53,322 nt of DNA from Syntrophobacteraceae bacterium (GCA_025454175.1 JALOOX010000017.1:1-53322), one strand, 5' to 3'. Counted from the first letter of the stretch, positions 36,930 to 45,998 are shown. Notes: generated from the letters alone by a model not told the origin. Program-made: numbers and translations.

Positions 36930-37481
36930 ATGGAAAAAGACGCCGTAAAACAGCCGAAGATCGACGTTCCCGAGGTCCGGGAGGGCAAGACGAGCCGCCT
37001 CGCCCATGCAGCCACCTTCATCATCATGATGGCCGTCTGGTGCGTGCTCTCCGGAAAATTCGACGCCCTTCACCTTTCAATGGGCGTTTTGTCCAGCGCG
37101 CTGGTGGCCTATTTCTCCGCCGACCTCCTCTTCACCAGCCCCCTGTCGGGACAATCGATCCGCTCGGCTTTCGGGTTTCTGATGTACATCCCCTGGCTCC
37201 TGGCTGAAATCCTCAAGGCTTCCGTGCACGTTTTGTATATTACGCTTCATCCCCGGATGCTGGAAATGATCGATCCCCAGGTGTTCCGGTTCCGAAGCAC
37301 GCTCAAGAGCGACCTCGCTCAGATTTCCTTTGCCAATTCCATCACCCTTACCCCGGGAACCATCACGATCTATGTGAACTTTCACCGAGACTTCAGTGTG
37401 CACGCTATCGACCGTTTCAGCAGGGAGGGGCTGCCCGGTGAGATGGAGCGGCGCATCGCAAGGGCCTTCGGGGAGGAGTGA
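36930..37481 (+). CDS. mrpE: Mrp antiporter subunit E
   Basis: A 183-residue MrpE/MnhE family membrane protein. It has a charged N-terminal segment (1-27), then helices FIIMMAVWCVLSG, LHLSMGVLSSALVAYFSADL and FLMYIPWLLAEILKASVHVL, and the cytoplasmic domain with NSITLTPGTITIYV, the hallmark of MrpE. It is the first gene of a ten-gene Mrp-type Na+/H+ antiporter cluster. ATG 36930 follows a GAAGAG at close spacing. Confidence 0.92.
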   Translation: MEKDAVKQPKIDVPEVREGKTSRLAHAATFIIMMAVWCVLSGKFDALHLSMGVLSSALVAYFSADLLFTSPLSGQSIRSAFGFLMYIPWLLAEILKASVHVLYITLHPRMLEMIDPQVFRFRSTLKSDLAQISFANSITLTPGTITIYVNFHRDFSVHAIDRFSREGLPGEMERRIARAFGEE

Positions 37482-37483
37482 AG

Positions 37484-37768
37484 GTGGACGATTTTTTCCT
37501 GGGGTGTGGACTTTTCTTGGGCGGGCTCATGCTGCTTTCGCTCTATCGCGGTATTTTCGGCCCAACGGTGCTGGACCGAATGATCGGGGTCAACGCCATC
37601 GGGAGCAAGACCACCGTGCTGCTGGTCCTCATCGGACTATTGTATCATCGAGTGGACATGTTCATCGACATTGCTTTGGCCTATGCTCTCTTGAACTTCA
37701 TCGCCGTCCTGGCGGCTGCACGGTATTTTCAGAAACGGAAGGGGCTCTACCATGAAAAACCCTACTGA
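37484..37768 (+). CDS. mrpF: Mrp antiporter subunit F
   Basis: A 94-residue protein with three helices (DDFFLGCGLFLGGLMLLSLY, KTTVLLVLIGLLYHR, DIALAYALLNFIAVLAAARY) and the family motif GPTVLDRMIGVNAIG. GTG 37484 has GGAGGA 6 nt upstream; GTG 37478, overlapping the mrpE stop, is an alternative. MrpF belongs to the small-subunit set of Mrp and membrane-bound hydrogenase antiporter modules. Confidence 0.9.
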   Translation: MDDFFLGCGLFLGGLMLLSLYRGIFGPTVLDRMIGVNAIGSKTTVLLVLIGLLYHRVDMFIDIALAYALLNFIAVLAAARYFQKRKGLYHEKPY

Positions 37769-37891
37769 TGCCGGCGGACGCAATTCCTTGACCGCTCGCC
37801 CCCAGGGTCCAGCCCGGGAGCCGGCTGAGATCGGAGACAACGGGGAACCCGACCTGTGTGAGGGGTCCAATGCTCCCACGGAAGGGGCTTT

Positions 37892-38221
37892 ATGTTGATG
37901 GATTTGATCGTCATCTTCCTGGTGGTTTCGGGGCTTGTTTTCTTTGCCGGCGGCACCATCGGCCTCCTGCGCTTCCCGGATTTTTACTCCCGGCTTCATC
38001 CGGCCGGCAAGCTGGACACCACGGGGACCTTGCTGGTCATCCTCGGACTCGCCATTCACCAACTGACGCCCCTCACTCTGGCTTCAGTGCTGACGGGTCT
38101 CAAGCTTATGCTGATCGTGGTTTTTGTCTTCCTGGCCAGTCCGACGGCCACTCATGCCATCGTGGATGCGGGTCTGAGGGCTGGATTGGAGCCATGGAAG
38201 AAGGGAGAGCCCCGGAGGTGA
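37892..38221 (+). CDS. mrpG: Mrp antiporter subunit G
   Basis: A 109-residue MrpG/MnhG protein with three helices and GLLRFPDFYSRLHPAGKLDTTG, the conserved loop, then LKLMLIVVFVFLASPTATHAI. ATG 37892 follows GGGG-rich bases. A 123 nt gap separates it from mrpF and has no gene. Confidence 0.92.
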   Translation: MLMDLIVIFLVVSGLVFFAGGTIGLLRFPDFYSRLHPAGKLDTTGTLLVILGLAIHQLTPLTLASVLTGLKLMLIVVFVFLASPTATHAIVDAGLRAGLEPWKKGEPRR

Positions 38222-38225
38222 GCAC

Positions 38226-38471
38226 GTGATCTGGCAACTGGACCTGCTCATATTGACGCTGGTGGTGCTCTGCGCCATCGGAGCGATCATGATCCGTGAC
38301 CTGCTGGGGGCGGCCATCCTCTTTGGCGCCTACAGCTTCATGATGTGCCTGCTCTGGGCCATCATGGGGGCCGTGGACGTGGCTTTCACCGAGGCTTCGG
38401 TGGGGGCCGGGGTCAGCACGGTGTTTTTTGTGGCGGCGGTGTATCATACCACTCGGAGGACCAAGGATTGA
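38226..38471 (+). CDS. DUF4040/MbhD-like subunit
   Basis: An 81-residue three-helix protein (LDLLILTLVVLCAIGAIMIR, LLGAAILFGAYSFMMCLLWA, AFTEASVGAGVSTVFFVAAV). The VAFTEASVGAGVST signature is the domain called DUF4040, found as MbhD in membrane-bound hydrogenases and as part of the MrpA C-terminus in bacilli. Here it is a separate gene, since no full MrpA is present. GTG 38226 follows the mrpG stop by 4 nt. Confidence 0.88.
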   Translation: MIWQLDLLILTLVVLCAIGAIMIRDLLGAAILFGAYSFMMCLLWAIMGAVDVAFTEASVGAGVSTVFFVAAVYHTTRRTKD

Positions 38472-39298
38472 AAACCCTGGGGTTATTCATTGTCGGGTTG
38501 GTGGGAGCGGTCCTGATATACGCCACCATCGATTTTCCGCCTTTCGGCGACCCCGGATCTCCCGCCAGCACTCACGTTTCGCCTCGTTACATCGAGAAGT
38601 CGTTGGAGGAGACCTCGGTACCCAATGTGGTGACTTCGGTGCTGGCCGATTACCGCAGCTTCGACACGATGTTCGAGACAGCGGTTGTCTTTTCGGCGGG
38701 GGTGGCCTGCTTCGTGCTCCTGCGGGTCCCATCGCGCCGGGCTTCGCGGCCCCGACAGTACCGGCATCGATTGACGGGCTTGACCTTCAGGGTCAAGGAC
38801 GGTCGGGAGATCAACCTGCCGTTGCAGGAATTCGTGCCGGTGGACAGCATCTGGACTCCTCACGATTTCATCGTCGAAAAGGTCAGCCGGTACTTGATCC
38901 CCTTCATCCAGCTCTTTGGCCTCTATGTCATCGCCCATGGGCATTACAGCCCGGGAGGAGGGTTTCAGGGCGGGGTGATCCTGGGTGCGAGCATCATCCT
39001 GCTCTCCGTCTCCCACAACCTGCGGACGGCATTGAGGCGAATGGGGGAAAAGACCAGCGCCCTGTTCAGCCCCATTGGCGTGCTCATCTATGCCGGCACC
39101 GGATTCCTCTGCATGGTCCTCGGGTATAACTTCCTGGACTATCAGGCCCTGGCCGCCCTGTTGCCGGGGGGGCCGATCATGGCCCGTTCCCATGGAATTC
39201 TCCTGGTGGAAATCGGGGTGGGCATGGCGGTCATGGGCACCATGGTCTGGATTTTCAAGAACCTGGCCTCCCGTGGCCTTTATGATGAAGGACTTTAA
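38468..39298 (+). CDS. mrpB: MbhE-MrpB fusion protein
   Basis: A 276-residue protein joining an N-terminal MbhE-like part (one helix, FGDPGSPASTHVSPRYIEKS, NVVTSVLADYRSFDTMFET, then a helix) to a C-terminal MrpB/MnhB domain (YVIAHGHYSPGGGFQGGVIL, FLCMVLGYNFLDYQALAAL). In bacillar Mrp these parts sit in MrpA and MrpB. The start is TTG 38468, with GGAGG 8 nt upstream, overlapping the previous stop. It forms part of the membrane arm of the antiporter complex. Confidence 0.85.
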   Translation: MKTLGLFIVGLVGAVLIYATIDFPPFGDPGSPASTHVSPRYIEKSLEETSVPNVVTSVLADYRSFDTMFETAVVFSAGVACFVLLRVPSRRASRPRQYRHRLTGLTFRVKDGREINLPLQEFVPVDSIWTPHDFIVEKVSRYLIPFIQLFGLYVIAHGHYSPGGGFQGGVILGASIILLSVSHNLRTALRRMGEKTSALFSPIGVLIYAGTGFLCMVLGYNFLDYQALAALLPGGPIMARSHGILLVEIGVGMAVMGTMVWIFKNLASRGLYDEGL

Positions 39299-39301
39299 AC
39301 C

Positions 39302-39697
39302 ATGGAAGAGGTCCTTCAGCTGGTCATCGAAAAATACAATTACTGGATATACATCGCTCTCATGATGATTGGGCTTTATGCTCTCATCGCCAAGAACAAC
39401 CTGGTGAAAAAAATCGTGGGCATGAGTATTTTTCAGACCGCGGTCATTCTCTTTTATGTTTCCATCGGGGTCAAAAGAGGAGCAACCATTCCCATCATCG
39501 ACTACGGCCACGCCGCCGCGCCGCAGGTGATCCAGGCCGCTGACTACGTCAATCCCCTCCCCCATGTCCTGATGCTCACCGCCATTGTCGTCTCCGTTGC
39601 CACCCTGGGCGTGGCCCTGGCCCTTGCCGTGACGGTCTATCACCGTTACCGCACCCTGGAGGAAGACGAGATCCTGAAGCAGATTCGAGAATCATGA
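39302..39697 (+). CDS. mrpC: Mrp antiporter subunit C (NuoK-like)
   Basis: A 131-residue NuoK/MrpC homologue: YWIYIALMMIGLYALIAKNN, KKIVGMSIFQTAVILFYVSI, and DYVNPLPHVLMLTAIVVSVATLGVALAL. The family is a three-helix partner next to the large antiporter subunits. It overlaps mrpD by 4 nt. Confidence 0.93.
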   Translation: MEEVLQLVIEKYNYWIYIALMMIGLYALIAKNNLVKKIVGMSIFQTAVILFYVSIGVKRGATIPIIDYGHAAAPQVIQAADYVNPLPHVLMLTAIVVSVATLGVALALAVTVYHRYRTLEEDEILKQIRES

Positions 39698-41196
39698 GCC
39701 AACACTACCCCGCCCTGCTGATCATCATTCCCCTGCTGGCTTCGTTCTTCATCAGCGCCGCAGGCTGGGTCCGCCCGGTTTTGTGCTTTCCCGCGGCCTT
39801 CGCCGCCCTGGGCGGCTGCCTCCTGGTTTCCGTGGGGCTCCTCGGCGATGTGGTGAGGGGCGGTCCCGTGTCGTACTGGTTGGGCGGCTGGTCACCTCCC
39901 TGGGGCATCCTTTACCATGTGGACCACCTGAACGTCCTGGTGCTTGTTGTGGTCTCGGTGGTGGGTTTTGTGAACCTCATTGCAGCTCGACCGACCGTGG
40001 AGAAGGAATTCCCTGAAAAGGTTGCTCCTTTCTATACGCTTTACGTGCTGTTTTTGACCGGTTTGCTGGGGATGGTGGTTACGGGAGATGCGTTCAACCT
40101 TTTTGTCCTGCTGGAAATCGCCGCCATTACGGGCTATGCCCTGATCGCGCTGGGGAAGGGCAGGGCGCCTCTCGCCAGCCTCAATTACATCTTCATGGGC
40201 ACCATCGGAGCGTGCTTCTATCTGCTGGGGGTCGGTTACCTGTACATCATGACCGGTTCGCTGAACATGGAGGACATCTCGCGACTGCTCGTGCCCCTTC
40301 ACGGGTCGCGAGTGGTGTCGGTGGCCTTTGTGATCATGATGGTCGGGGTCTGGCTCAAGATGGGGTTCTTTCCCCTGCATGCGTGGCTGCCCAACGCCTA
40401 TACCTACGCGCCTTCACCGGTGAGCAGCCTGGTGGCCCCGCTCATGACCAAGGTGATGGTCTATGTCATGATTCGCATGGTCCTGAGCGTGTTCGGCGTG
40501 GACTACGCCTTCGGGGTCCCGGGGTTGAACGAAGCCGTGGTGTGGCTGGCCGTCATCGCCATCGTCGCGGGCTCGCTGATGGCTCTCGCCGAGAAGGACT
40601 TCAAGCGGATGCTGACCTTCATCATTGTGGCCGAGGTGGGTTACATGGTGGGCGGCTTCTGGCTGGGCAACCGCATGGGGTTGACCGGAGCGATCCTCCA
40701 CATCGTCAACGACGCGTTGATGACCCTCTGCCTGTTTCTCGCCGTGGGGAGCATCGTCCATGTCAAGGGGGAAAGTCGTCTGGAGCGCATGCAGGGGCTG
40801 TTTCGGACCATGCCGTGGACCATGGGCGCCCTGGTGGTGGGGGCGCTCTCCATCATCGGCGTTCCGCCCACCTGCGGTTTCTTCAGCAAGTGGTACCTGC
40901 TGCTGGGGGCCGTTCAGAGCGGCCATTATGGATTCATGGCGGCCCTGATCTTCAGCAGCCTGGTTAGCGTGGTATTGTTCTTCCGGGTATTCGAGATCGG
41001 GTTCTTCGAGCCCCTGGAGGATGCCCATGGCCATTCCCATGGCGCCCATGGGGGTTCGCCGGCCATGCGGGAAGCTCCGCTGGGCATGCTGGTGCCCCTG
41101 TGGATGACGGCCCTCGGACTCATCCTGGTGGGCTTTTATACCGGAGAAATCGTCGGTCGTGTGATCGGGCACGCCCTCCCCGCAACGTTGCTCTGA
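39694..41196 (+). CDS. mrpD: Mrp antiporter subunit D (NuoN-like)
   Basis: A 500-residue proton/sodium antiporter-like subunit with ~14 helices. The charged pump residues are in place: Glu in LFVLLEIAAITGYALIAL, Lys in VWLKMGFFPLHAWLPNAY, Lys in APLMTKVMVYVMIRMVL and Lys in CGFFSKWYLLLGA. A His-rich loop (AHGHSHGAHGG) near residue 450 is unusual and could bind metal or be a linker. It is the first of three homologous large subunits in this operon. Confidence 0.95.
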   Translation: MSQHYPALLIIIPLLASFFISAAGWVRPVLCFPAAFAALGGCLLVSVGLLGDVVRGGPVSYWLGGWSPPWGILYHVDHLNVLVLVVVSVVGFVNLIAARPTVEKEFPEKVAPFYTLYVLFLTGLLGMVVTGDAFNLFVLLEIAAITGYALIALGKGRAPLASLNYIFMGTIGACFYLLGVGYLYIMTGSLNMEDISRLLVPLHGSRVVSVAFVIMMVGVWLKMGFFPLHAWLPNAYTYAPSPVSSLVAPLMTKVMVYVMIRMVLSVFGVDYAFGVPGLNEAVVWLAVIAIVAGSLMALAEKDFKRMLTFIIVAEVGYMVGGFWLGNRMGLTGAILHIVNDALMTLCLFLAVGSIVHVKGESRLERMQGLFRTMPWTMGALVVGALSIIGVPPTCGFFSKWYLLLGAVQSGHYGFMAALIFSSLVSVVLFFRVFEIGFFEPLEDAHGHSHGAHGGSPAMREAPLGMLVPLWMTALGLILVGFYTGEIVGRVIGHALPATLL

Positions 41197-41212
41197 AGAC
41201 AGGTGTGCTGAC

Positions 41213-42676
41213 GTGGAACCGCTGCATTCTCTCCGCCCGCTGATCGCCGTTCTGGTTTCCCTTGGAGTGGTCCCGATCCTGCTCTCCAGCCGCAACGCCA
41301 ATGTCCGGGAGACCTGGACCTTTGTGGCGGCAGGCGTCAAGTTTTTGATCGTCGTTTCCATGCTGCCGGCTGTCCTCGATGGCCGCGAGCTGGTCTGCAC
41401 CCTGGTCGAGGTCCTCCCCGGAGTGGCCATCGGCCTGAGGGTGGACGCCTTCGGGATGCTCTTCGCGCTGGTGGCCTCCGCGCTGTGGATCATCACCTCG
41501 GCCTACTCCATCGGCTATATGCGTGGATTGAAGGAGCATGGTCAGACCCGGTATTATTGTTTTTTTGCCCTGGCCCTCTCGGCCACCATCGGCGCGGCAT
41601 TCTCCGCCAATCTCCTGACGCTGTACCTCTTCTATGAGCTGCTCTCCTTTTCCACTTATCCGCTGGTCGCCCATCACCAGGATGCGAAAGCGAGGCGGTC
41701 GGGCCGCAAGTACCTGCTCTATATCGTGGGCGCATCCATAGGGCTGGCTCTTCCGGCCATGATTCTCTGCTATGAGCTGTCGGGAACGCTGGAGTTTTCC
41801 AGGCAGGGATTTCTGGCGCAGACCGGCTCCCCGGTCCTCCTGACCACACTGCTGTTCATGTTTTTGTTCGGTTTTGCCAAGGCCGGCATCATGCCGCTGC
41901 ATGCCTGGCTGCCGGCGGCCATGGTGGCGCCGACTCCGGTGAGCGCGCTTCTGCATGCGGTGGCCGTGGTCAAGGTGGGGGTTTTCTGCATCCTCAGGGT
42001 TCTCACGGGGGTTTTCGGCCTTGACCTCCTGGCTTCACTGCACCTGGGAACGGCGGTAGCTTACGTGGCGGCTTTCACGATCCTGGCTGCCTCCCTGATC
42101 GCCCTCTCGCAGGACGAGCTGAAGCGCCGACTGGCCTTCTCAACCATCGGTCAGCTGTCGTACATCGTACTGGGAGCGGCCCTCCTCTCTCCCAAAGGGC
42201 TCACGGGGGCCATGGTGCACATCGCCATGCACGCCTTCGGCAAGATCACCCTCTTTTTCTGTGCCGGCGCCATTTTCGTGGCCACCGGGAAGAAATACAT
42301 CAGCCAGATGGTCGGTATCGGCAGGCGAATGCCCATCACCATGGCGGCTTTTTTCATAGGAAGCCTGAGTGTCATCGGTCTCCCACCCACGGGGGGATTC
42401 GTGAGCAAATGGCACCTGGTGCTGGGGACGCTCCCCGGTCACCAGTGGCCTCTGCTGCTCGTCCTGTTGATCAGCTCCCTGCTGAATGCGGCCTATTTTC
42501 TCCCCATCGTCTACCGTGCTTTCTTCTGTCAGGAGGATCAGTGCCTTTTTGACGATTCGACCACCGAGGCCCCGCTCTGGTGCCTCATTCCGCTGACCAT
42601 TACCGCCGCCTGCACCATCCTGTTCTTCTTCTATCCTTTTATTTTCGTTCGGCTGGCGGAACTGGCCGGCTCGTGA
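41213..42676 (+). CDS. Second MrpD/NuoL-like ion pump subunit
   Basis: A 487-residue proton-conducting membrane transporter subunit. Pump residues are conserved: Glu in LYLFYELLSFSTYPLVAH, Lys in FGFAKAGIMPLHAWLPAAM, Lys in LLHAVAVVKVGVFCILRV, and Lys in GGFVSKWHLVLG. It is a paralogue of mrpD rather than a copy. The start is GTG 41213. In MrpA-containing systems a NuoL-type MrpA would occupy this role. Confidence 0.9.
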   Translation: MEPLHSLRPLIAVLVSLGVVPILLSSRNANVRETWTFVAAGVKFLIVVSMLPAVLDGRELVCTLVEVLPGVAIGLRVDAFGMLFALVASALWIITSAYSIGYMRGLKEHGQTRYYCFFALALSATIGAAFSANLLTLYLFYELLSFSTYPLVAHHQDAKARRSGRKYLLYIVGASIGLALPAMILCYELSGTLEFSRQGFLAQTGSPVLLTTLLFMFLFGFAKAGIMPLHAWLPAAMVAPTPVSALLHAVAVVKVGVFCILRVLTGVFGLDLLASLHLGTAVAYVAAFTILAASLIALSQDELKRRLAFSTIGQLSYIVLGAALLSPKGLTGAMVHIAMHAFGKITLFFCAGAIFVATGKKYISQMVGIGRRMPITMAAFFIGSLSVIGLPPTGGFVSKWHLVLGTLPGHQWPLLLVLLISSLLNAAYFLPIVYRAFFCQEDQCLFDDSTTEAPLWCLIPLTITAACTILFFFYPFIFVRLAELAGS

Positions 42677-42688
42677 GGGATCCAATCC

Positions 42689-42940
42689 TTGAACAGCTCA
42701 CCATCGAAGACAGAGCCCATCGGCGGGCCCGGGCGCCCTGGAAGAATCCGCTTTTTCCTTGGCGGCATTTGCGCCCTCCTGTTTCTTGCGGATTTCATTT
42801 TCCCCGCCGAAGGCCATTTCGGTTTCGATGGCTTTCCAGGCTTTTATTCCCTGGTCGGGTTCCTTTCTTGTGCGTCTCTCATTCTGGTATCGAAGGTTGC
42901 CGGTTTCTTTCTGAAGGCCCCGGAGAACTACTATGAATAA
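42689..42940 (+). CDS. Small membrane protein of Mrp/complex-I-like clusters
   Basis: An 83-residue protein with two helices (RFFLGGICALLFLADFIF and SLVGFLSCASLILVSKVAGF), and GHFGFDGFPGFYSLVGFLSC followed by PENYYE at the C-terminus. I recall this short pattern between antiporter-like subunits in other anaerobes, but it has no established name. The start is TTG 42689 and the end overlaps the next gene by 8 nt. It is probably a small accessory subunit of the pump. Confidence 0.75.
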   Translation: MNSSPSKTEPIGGPGRPGRIRFFLGGICALLFLADFIFPAEGHFGFDGFPGFYSLVGFLSCASLILVSKVAGFFLKAPENYYE

Positions 42941-44702
42941 CATTCCACCCGCCGCGGTCCTTATCCTTGGGGCTTTGCTGGTTCCGTGCTTCAAGAGCAG
43001 ACTCAAGAATATTTATTTAACCTTCTTGCCTCTTGTTGCTTTCTTTCTGATTTCTCAATTGGAAACGGGTGAATATTGGCATTATCATATCTACGGTTAC
43101 AATTTAACCTTATTGCGCGTGGATGAAATCAGCAGGGTTTTTGGGTATATATTTACATTAAATGCATTTGCCGCATTCATTTATGCTTTCCATCTCAAAG
43201 AAAATACGGAACACGTTGCCGCCCTTTTGTATATCGGAAGTTCCGTGGGGGTTGTTTTTTCGGGTGACCTGGTTTCGTTGTACCTGTTTTGGGAGGTCAT
43301 GGCCGTCTCTTCAACCGTTCTGATCCTGGCCAGGCGGACGGAACGGGCACTGAACGCCGGTTTGCGTTATATCCTCGTGCACTTTTTTGGCGGGCTCTGT
43401 CTCCTGGCGGGACTGGTGTTTTATATCTCTCAGACGGGCTCGGTATCCTTTGACGCCATGGCTGAAATGAACCTGGCGACCTGCCTGATGCTGCTCGGCT
43501 TCCTGGTCAATGCCGCGGCTCCTCCGCTTTCGGCGTGGCTCTCGGACGCCTACCCCGAATCCACGATCACCGGGGGGGTGATCCTGAGCGCCTACACGAC
43601 GAAGACGGCGGTTTACGCCCTGGTCCGAGGGTATCCCGGCTGGGAGATCCTCATTGTCGTCGGCTGCGTCATGGCGATCTACGGGATCGTCTACGCGCTG
43701 CTCGAGAATGATATCAGAAGAATTCTCGCCTACAGCATCATCAACCAGCTGGGATTCAAGGTGGTTGGGGTCGGGATCGGCACGACGATGGCCATCAACG
43801 GTGCTATCGCCCATTCTTTCTGCGGCATCATCTACAACAGCCTGGTCTGGATGTCGGCGGGAGCGGTTCTGGCCATGACCGGCAGGAGTAAATGCACCGA
43901 GCTCGGAGGCCTTCACAAAACGATGCCGTGGACCATGTTCTTCGGGATCATCGGCGTCCTGTCCATATCGGCATTCCCCATGACCAGCGGGTTCATCAGC
44001 AAGACGCTCATCATCGAAGGCGCCTTGAAAGAGCACATGGGATGGGTCTGGCTGTTGCTGGAAGTCGCGTCCGCCGGGGCCTTCCTCCTGGCGGGGCTCA
44101 GGTTTCCCTACCTTGTCTTCTTTTCCGAGGACAAGGGGCTCCGTCCGCGGGAAGCGGACAAACCCATGTTGACGGCCATGGCATTCCTGTCCTTCCTGTG
44201 TATCCTCTTGGGCGTTTATCCCGAAATGCTCTATGGAATCCTTCCCTTTGAAGTCACTTATCAACCTTACACCGTGCACCATGTGATAGGCCATTTGCAG
44301 CTGCTCATGTTCTCCGCCCTGGCCTTTTTCGTCTTCATCCATCCGCTCAAGGGGACGGACACGATTTCCATGGACACGGACTGGTTTTATCGACGGGGGG
44401 GCAGGTTCTTCTATGAGGTGGTGGACAGGGGGCTCAACGGACTCAATGACAAGGCCGAGCAGATCTTTGCCGTCAGGTTGCCCGAGCTTTTGGGAAGAGC
44501 CTCCAGGGAGCTTCCCTGGCGATTCTCGTTGATCTTCCTTGTGCCCGTGTGGCTCTTGCGGGGCATGGGGGAGGAACGGCTAAGGGCCAAAAGGGAATTC
44601 CTGAAACGATCCCTGGAAAGAGGTGCGTCACCGGTGGGGATCGGCGCGGCTGCCGCAACGGCATTCCTGCTGCTCTTTTTCATCCTAACCGGTCTGCTTT
44701 GA
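42933..44702 (+). CDS. Third MrpD/NuoN-like ion pump subunit
   Basis: A 589-residue large antiporter subunit with a long C-terminal extension and a final helix. Glu is present in LYLFWEVMAVSSTVLIL and Lys in SAYTTKTAVYALVRGYPG and GFISKTLIIEG. The helix-7 Lys seen in the other two subunits is replaced by Asn in LGFLVNAAAPPLSAWL; I recall the same Asn in related proteins of other anaerobes, so it seems a subfamily trait. The first ~90 codons are much more AT-rich than the rest of the operon. It overlaps the small gene upstream by 8 nt. Confidence 0.9.
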   Translation: MNNIPPAAVLILGALLVPCFKSRLKNIYLTFLPLVAFFLISQLETGEYWHYHIYGYNLTLLRVDEISRVFGYIFTLNAFAAFIYAFHLKENTEHVAALLYIGSSVGVVFSGDLVSLYLFWEVMAVSSTVLILARRTERALNAGLRYILVHFFGGLCLLAGLVFYISQTGSVSFDAMAEMNLATCLMLLGFLVNAAAPPLSAWLSDAYPESTITGGVILSAYTTKTAVYALVRGYPGWEILIVVGCVMAIYGIVYALLENDIRRILAYSIINQLGFKVVGVGIGTTMAINGAIAHSFCGIIYNSLVWMSAGAVLAMTGRSKCTELGGLHKTMPWTMFFGIIGVLSISAFPMTSGFISKTLIIEGALKEHMGWVWLLLEVASAGAFLLAGLRFPYLVFFSEDKGLRPREADKPMLTAMAFLSFLCILLGVYPEMLYGILPFEVTYQPYTVHHVIGHLQLLMFSALAFFVFIHPLKGTDTISMDTDWFYRRGGRFFYEVVDRGLNGLNDKAEQIFAVRLPELLGRASRELPWRFSLIFLVPVWLLRGMGEERLRAKREFLKRSLERGASPVGIGAAAATAFLLLFFILTGLL

Positions 44703-44715
44703 CAAGGAGCGGGGT

Positions 44716-45204
44716 ATGGTAGCCATCGACGACCTGCAAAAGATCCTGTTGCTCCAGGACTTCACCGAGCCCATGCTGGAGGAATTGAGGCCCCTCGTCC
44801 AGGTGCGTGAATGCAAGGAGCGGGAGATCATTTTCAATGAGAACGACCCGGCGGAAAACTTCTATGCTCTCAAGAGGGGAAAGATCATTTTAGAGGTGGA
44901 GGTTTCTCCGCGGGTCGTGATGTCCCTGGGGTCGGTCAAATCCGGGAATTCCTTCGGCTGGTCGGCTCTCTCACCCTCCGACCGGACCCACAAGTCCAAC
45001 GCCCTCTGCACCGAGGACTGCGAGATTTTCTCGGTTGCCGGAGCGGAATTCCTGAACCTCCTCGAGCGACACCGGGAGGCGGGCTACCGGGTCATGCAGA
45101 ATATCTTCGCCATCTTCAAGCGGCGTCTCGAGCGCCGCACGTTCCAGCTCATCAACGTCATGCGCAATCATCCGGACATGCAGAACCTGGTTCAGGAACC
45201 GTGA
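44716..45204 (+). CDS. Cyclic-nucleotide-binding domain protein without output domain
   Basis: A 162-residue protein with a CRP-type nucleotide-binding domain: LLLQDFTEPMLEEL, REIIFNENDPAENFYALKRGKIIL, SGNSFGWSALSPSDRTHKSN (the phosphate-binding-cassette region), then the helix RRLERRTFQLINVMRN. There is no helix-turn-helix, so it is not a CRP-type regulator. It starts 13 nt after the last Mrp gene, so it is likely cotranscribed and may regulate that pump (inference). The ligand is unknown. The 45205-45389 gap holds only a weak inverted repeat (AGGCCTTCC / GGAAGCCT). Confidence 0.87.
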   Translation: MVAIDDLQKILLLQDFTEPMLEELRPLVQVRECKEREIIFNENDPAENFYALKRGKIILEVEVSPRVVMSLGSVKSGNSFGWSALSPSDRTHKSNALCTEDCEIFSVAGAEFLNLLERHREAGYRVMQNIFAIFKRRLERRTFQLINVMRNHPDMQNLVQEP

Positions 45205-45389
45205 TCTTCGAGCATCCCGGCTCTACTGCAGGGCCGCAAACGGGCGGCGGGGAAGCCCCGGGCAGGGATCGACGCCGGGCGCCGGGTCGTTTGGCGAGCA
45301 TCTAAGCAGGCCTTCCAGAAAATGCCGCTTCCCCTCGTGCAGGCTCCGGTCGTTCCGGTTCGCACGGATCGGGCCTTGGAAGCCTGAAG

Positions 45390-45833
45390 CTACCGAACTT
45401 CGACCTTGATGGATTTACTCTTGGCCTCTTCCGACTTGGGAATGGAGATCTTCAACACCCCCTTTTCGAAGGAGGCTTCGGTCTTTTCGCTCTGGGCGCT
45501 GGCGGGAAGCGTGAACGAGCGCTGGAAGGAGCCGTAGTAGCGCTCGACGCTGTGGAAATGCTCTCCGGACTTCTCTTCCTCCTTCCTCTTTTCGCCTTTG
45601 ATGGTCAAGCGGTCACCCACGATGCTGACGTCGATGTCGCCGGCCTCGAGGCCGGGGATTTCCGCCCTGATGAAGAAGCCCTCATCGGTCTCGGAGACAT
45701 CCACCGAGGGCATCCAGCCTTCCCCAAGGGCTTCCGCGATGGACCCCTCCCCCAAAAAGCGTTTGAACAAATTGTCGATTTCCTTCCGCAGCGGAATCAA
45801 GTCCTTGATGGGCTTCCAGGGAGTCAGCTCCAT
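45390..45833 (-). CDS. Small heat shock protein Hsp20
   Basis: A 147-residue alpha-crystallin-domain chaperone. The N-terminal WKPIKDLIPLRKEIDNLFKR is followed by the domain from WMPSVDVSETDEGFFIRAEI through GVLKISIPKSEE. It binds unfolding proteins under stress without ATP. ATG 45833 has AAGGAGG 7 nt upstream; an upstream in-frame start is not needed. No CIRCE-type operator is visible upstream. Confidence 0.94.
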   Translation of the reverse strand: MELTPWKPIKDLIPLRKEIDNLFKRFLGEGSIAEALGEGWMPSVDVSETDEGFFIRAEIPGLEAGDIDVSIVGDRLTIKGEKRKEEEKSGEHFHSVERYYGSFQRSFTLPASAQSEKTEASFEKGVLKISIPKSEEAKSKSIKVEVR

Positions 45834-45998
45834 AGTTCCACCTCCTTCTTGTCTTCTTCCGACCATTGCATTGATGAAGTGCTTCACTGGTATTGCACTC
45901 CAATGCCGACAACAACCTTTAATAATCATGACCTTGAAAAGTTCAATGGGGTGGCGGATTTCCGGGATTGAGGCGGGGGGATTGGGCGAGGGAAAGTC

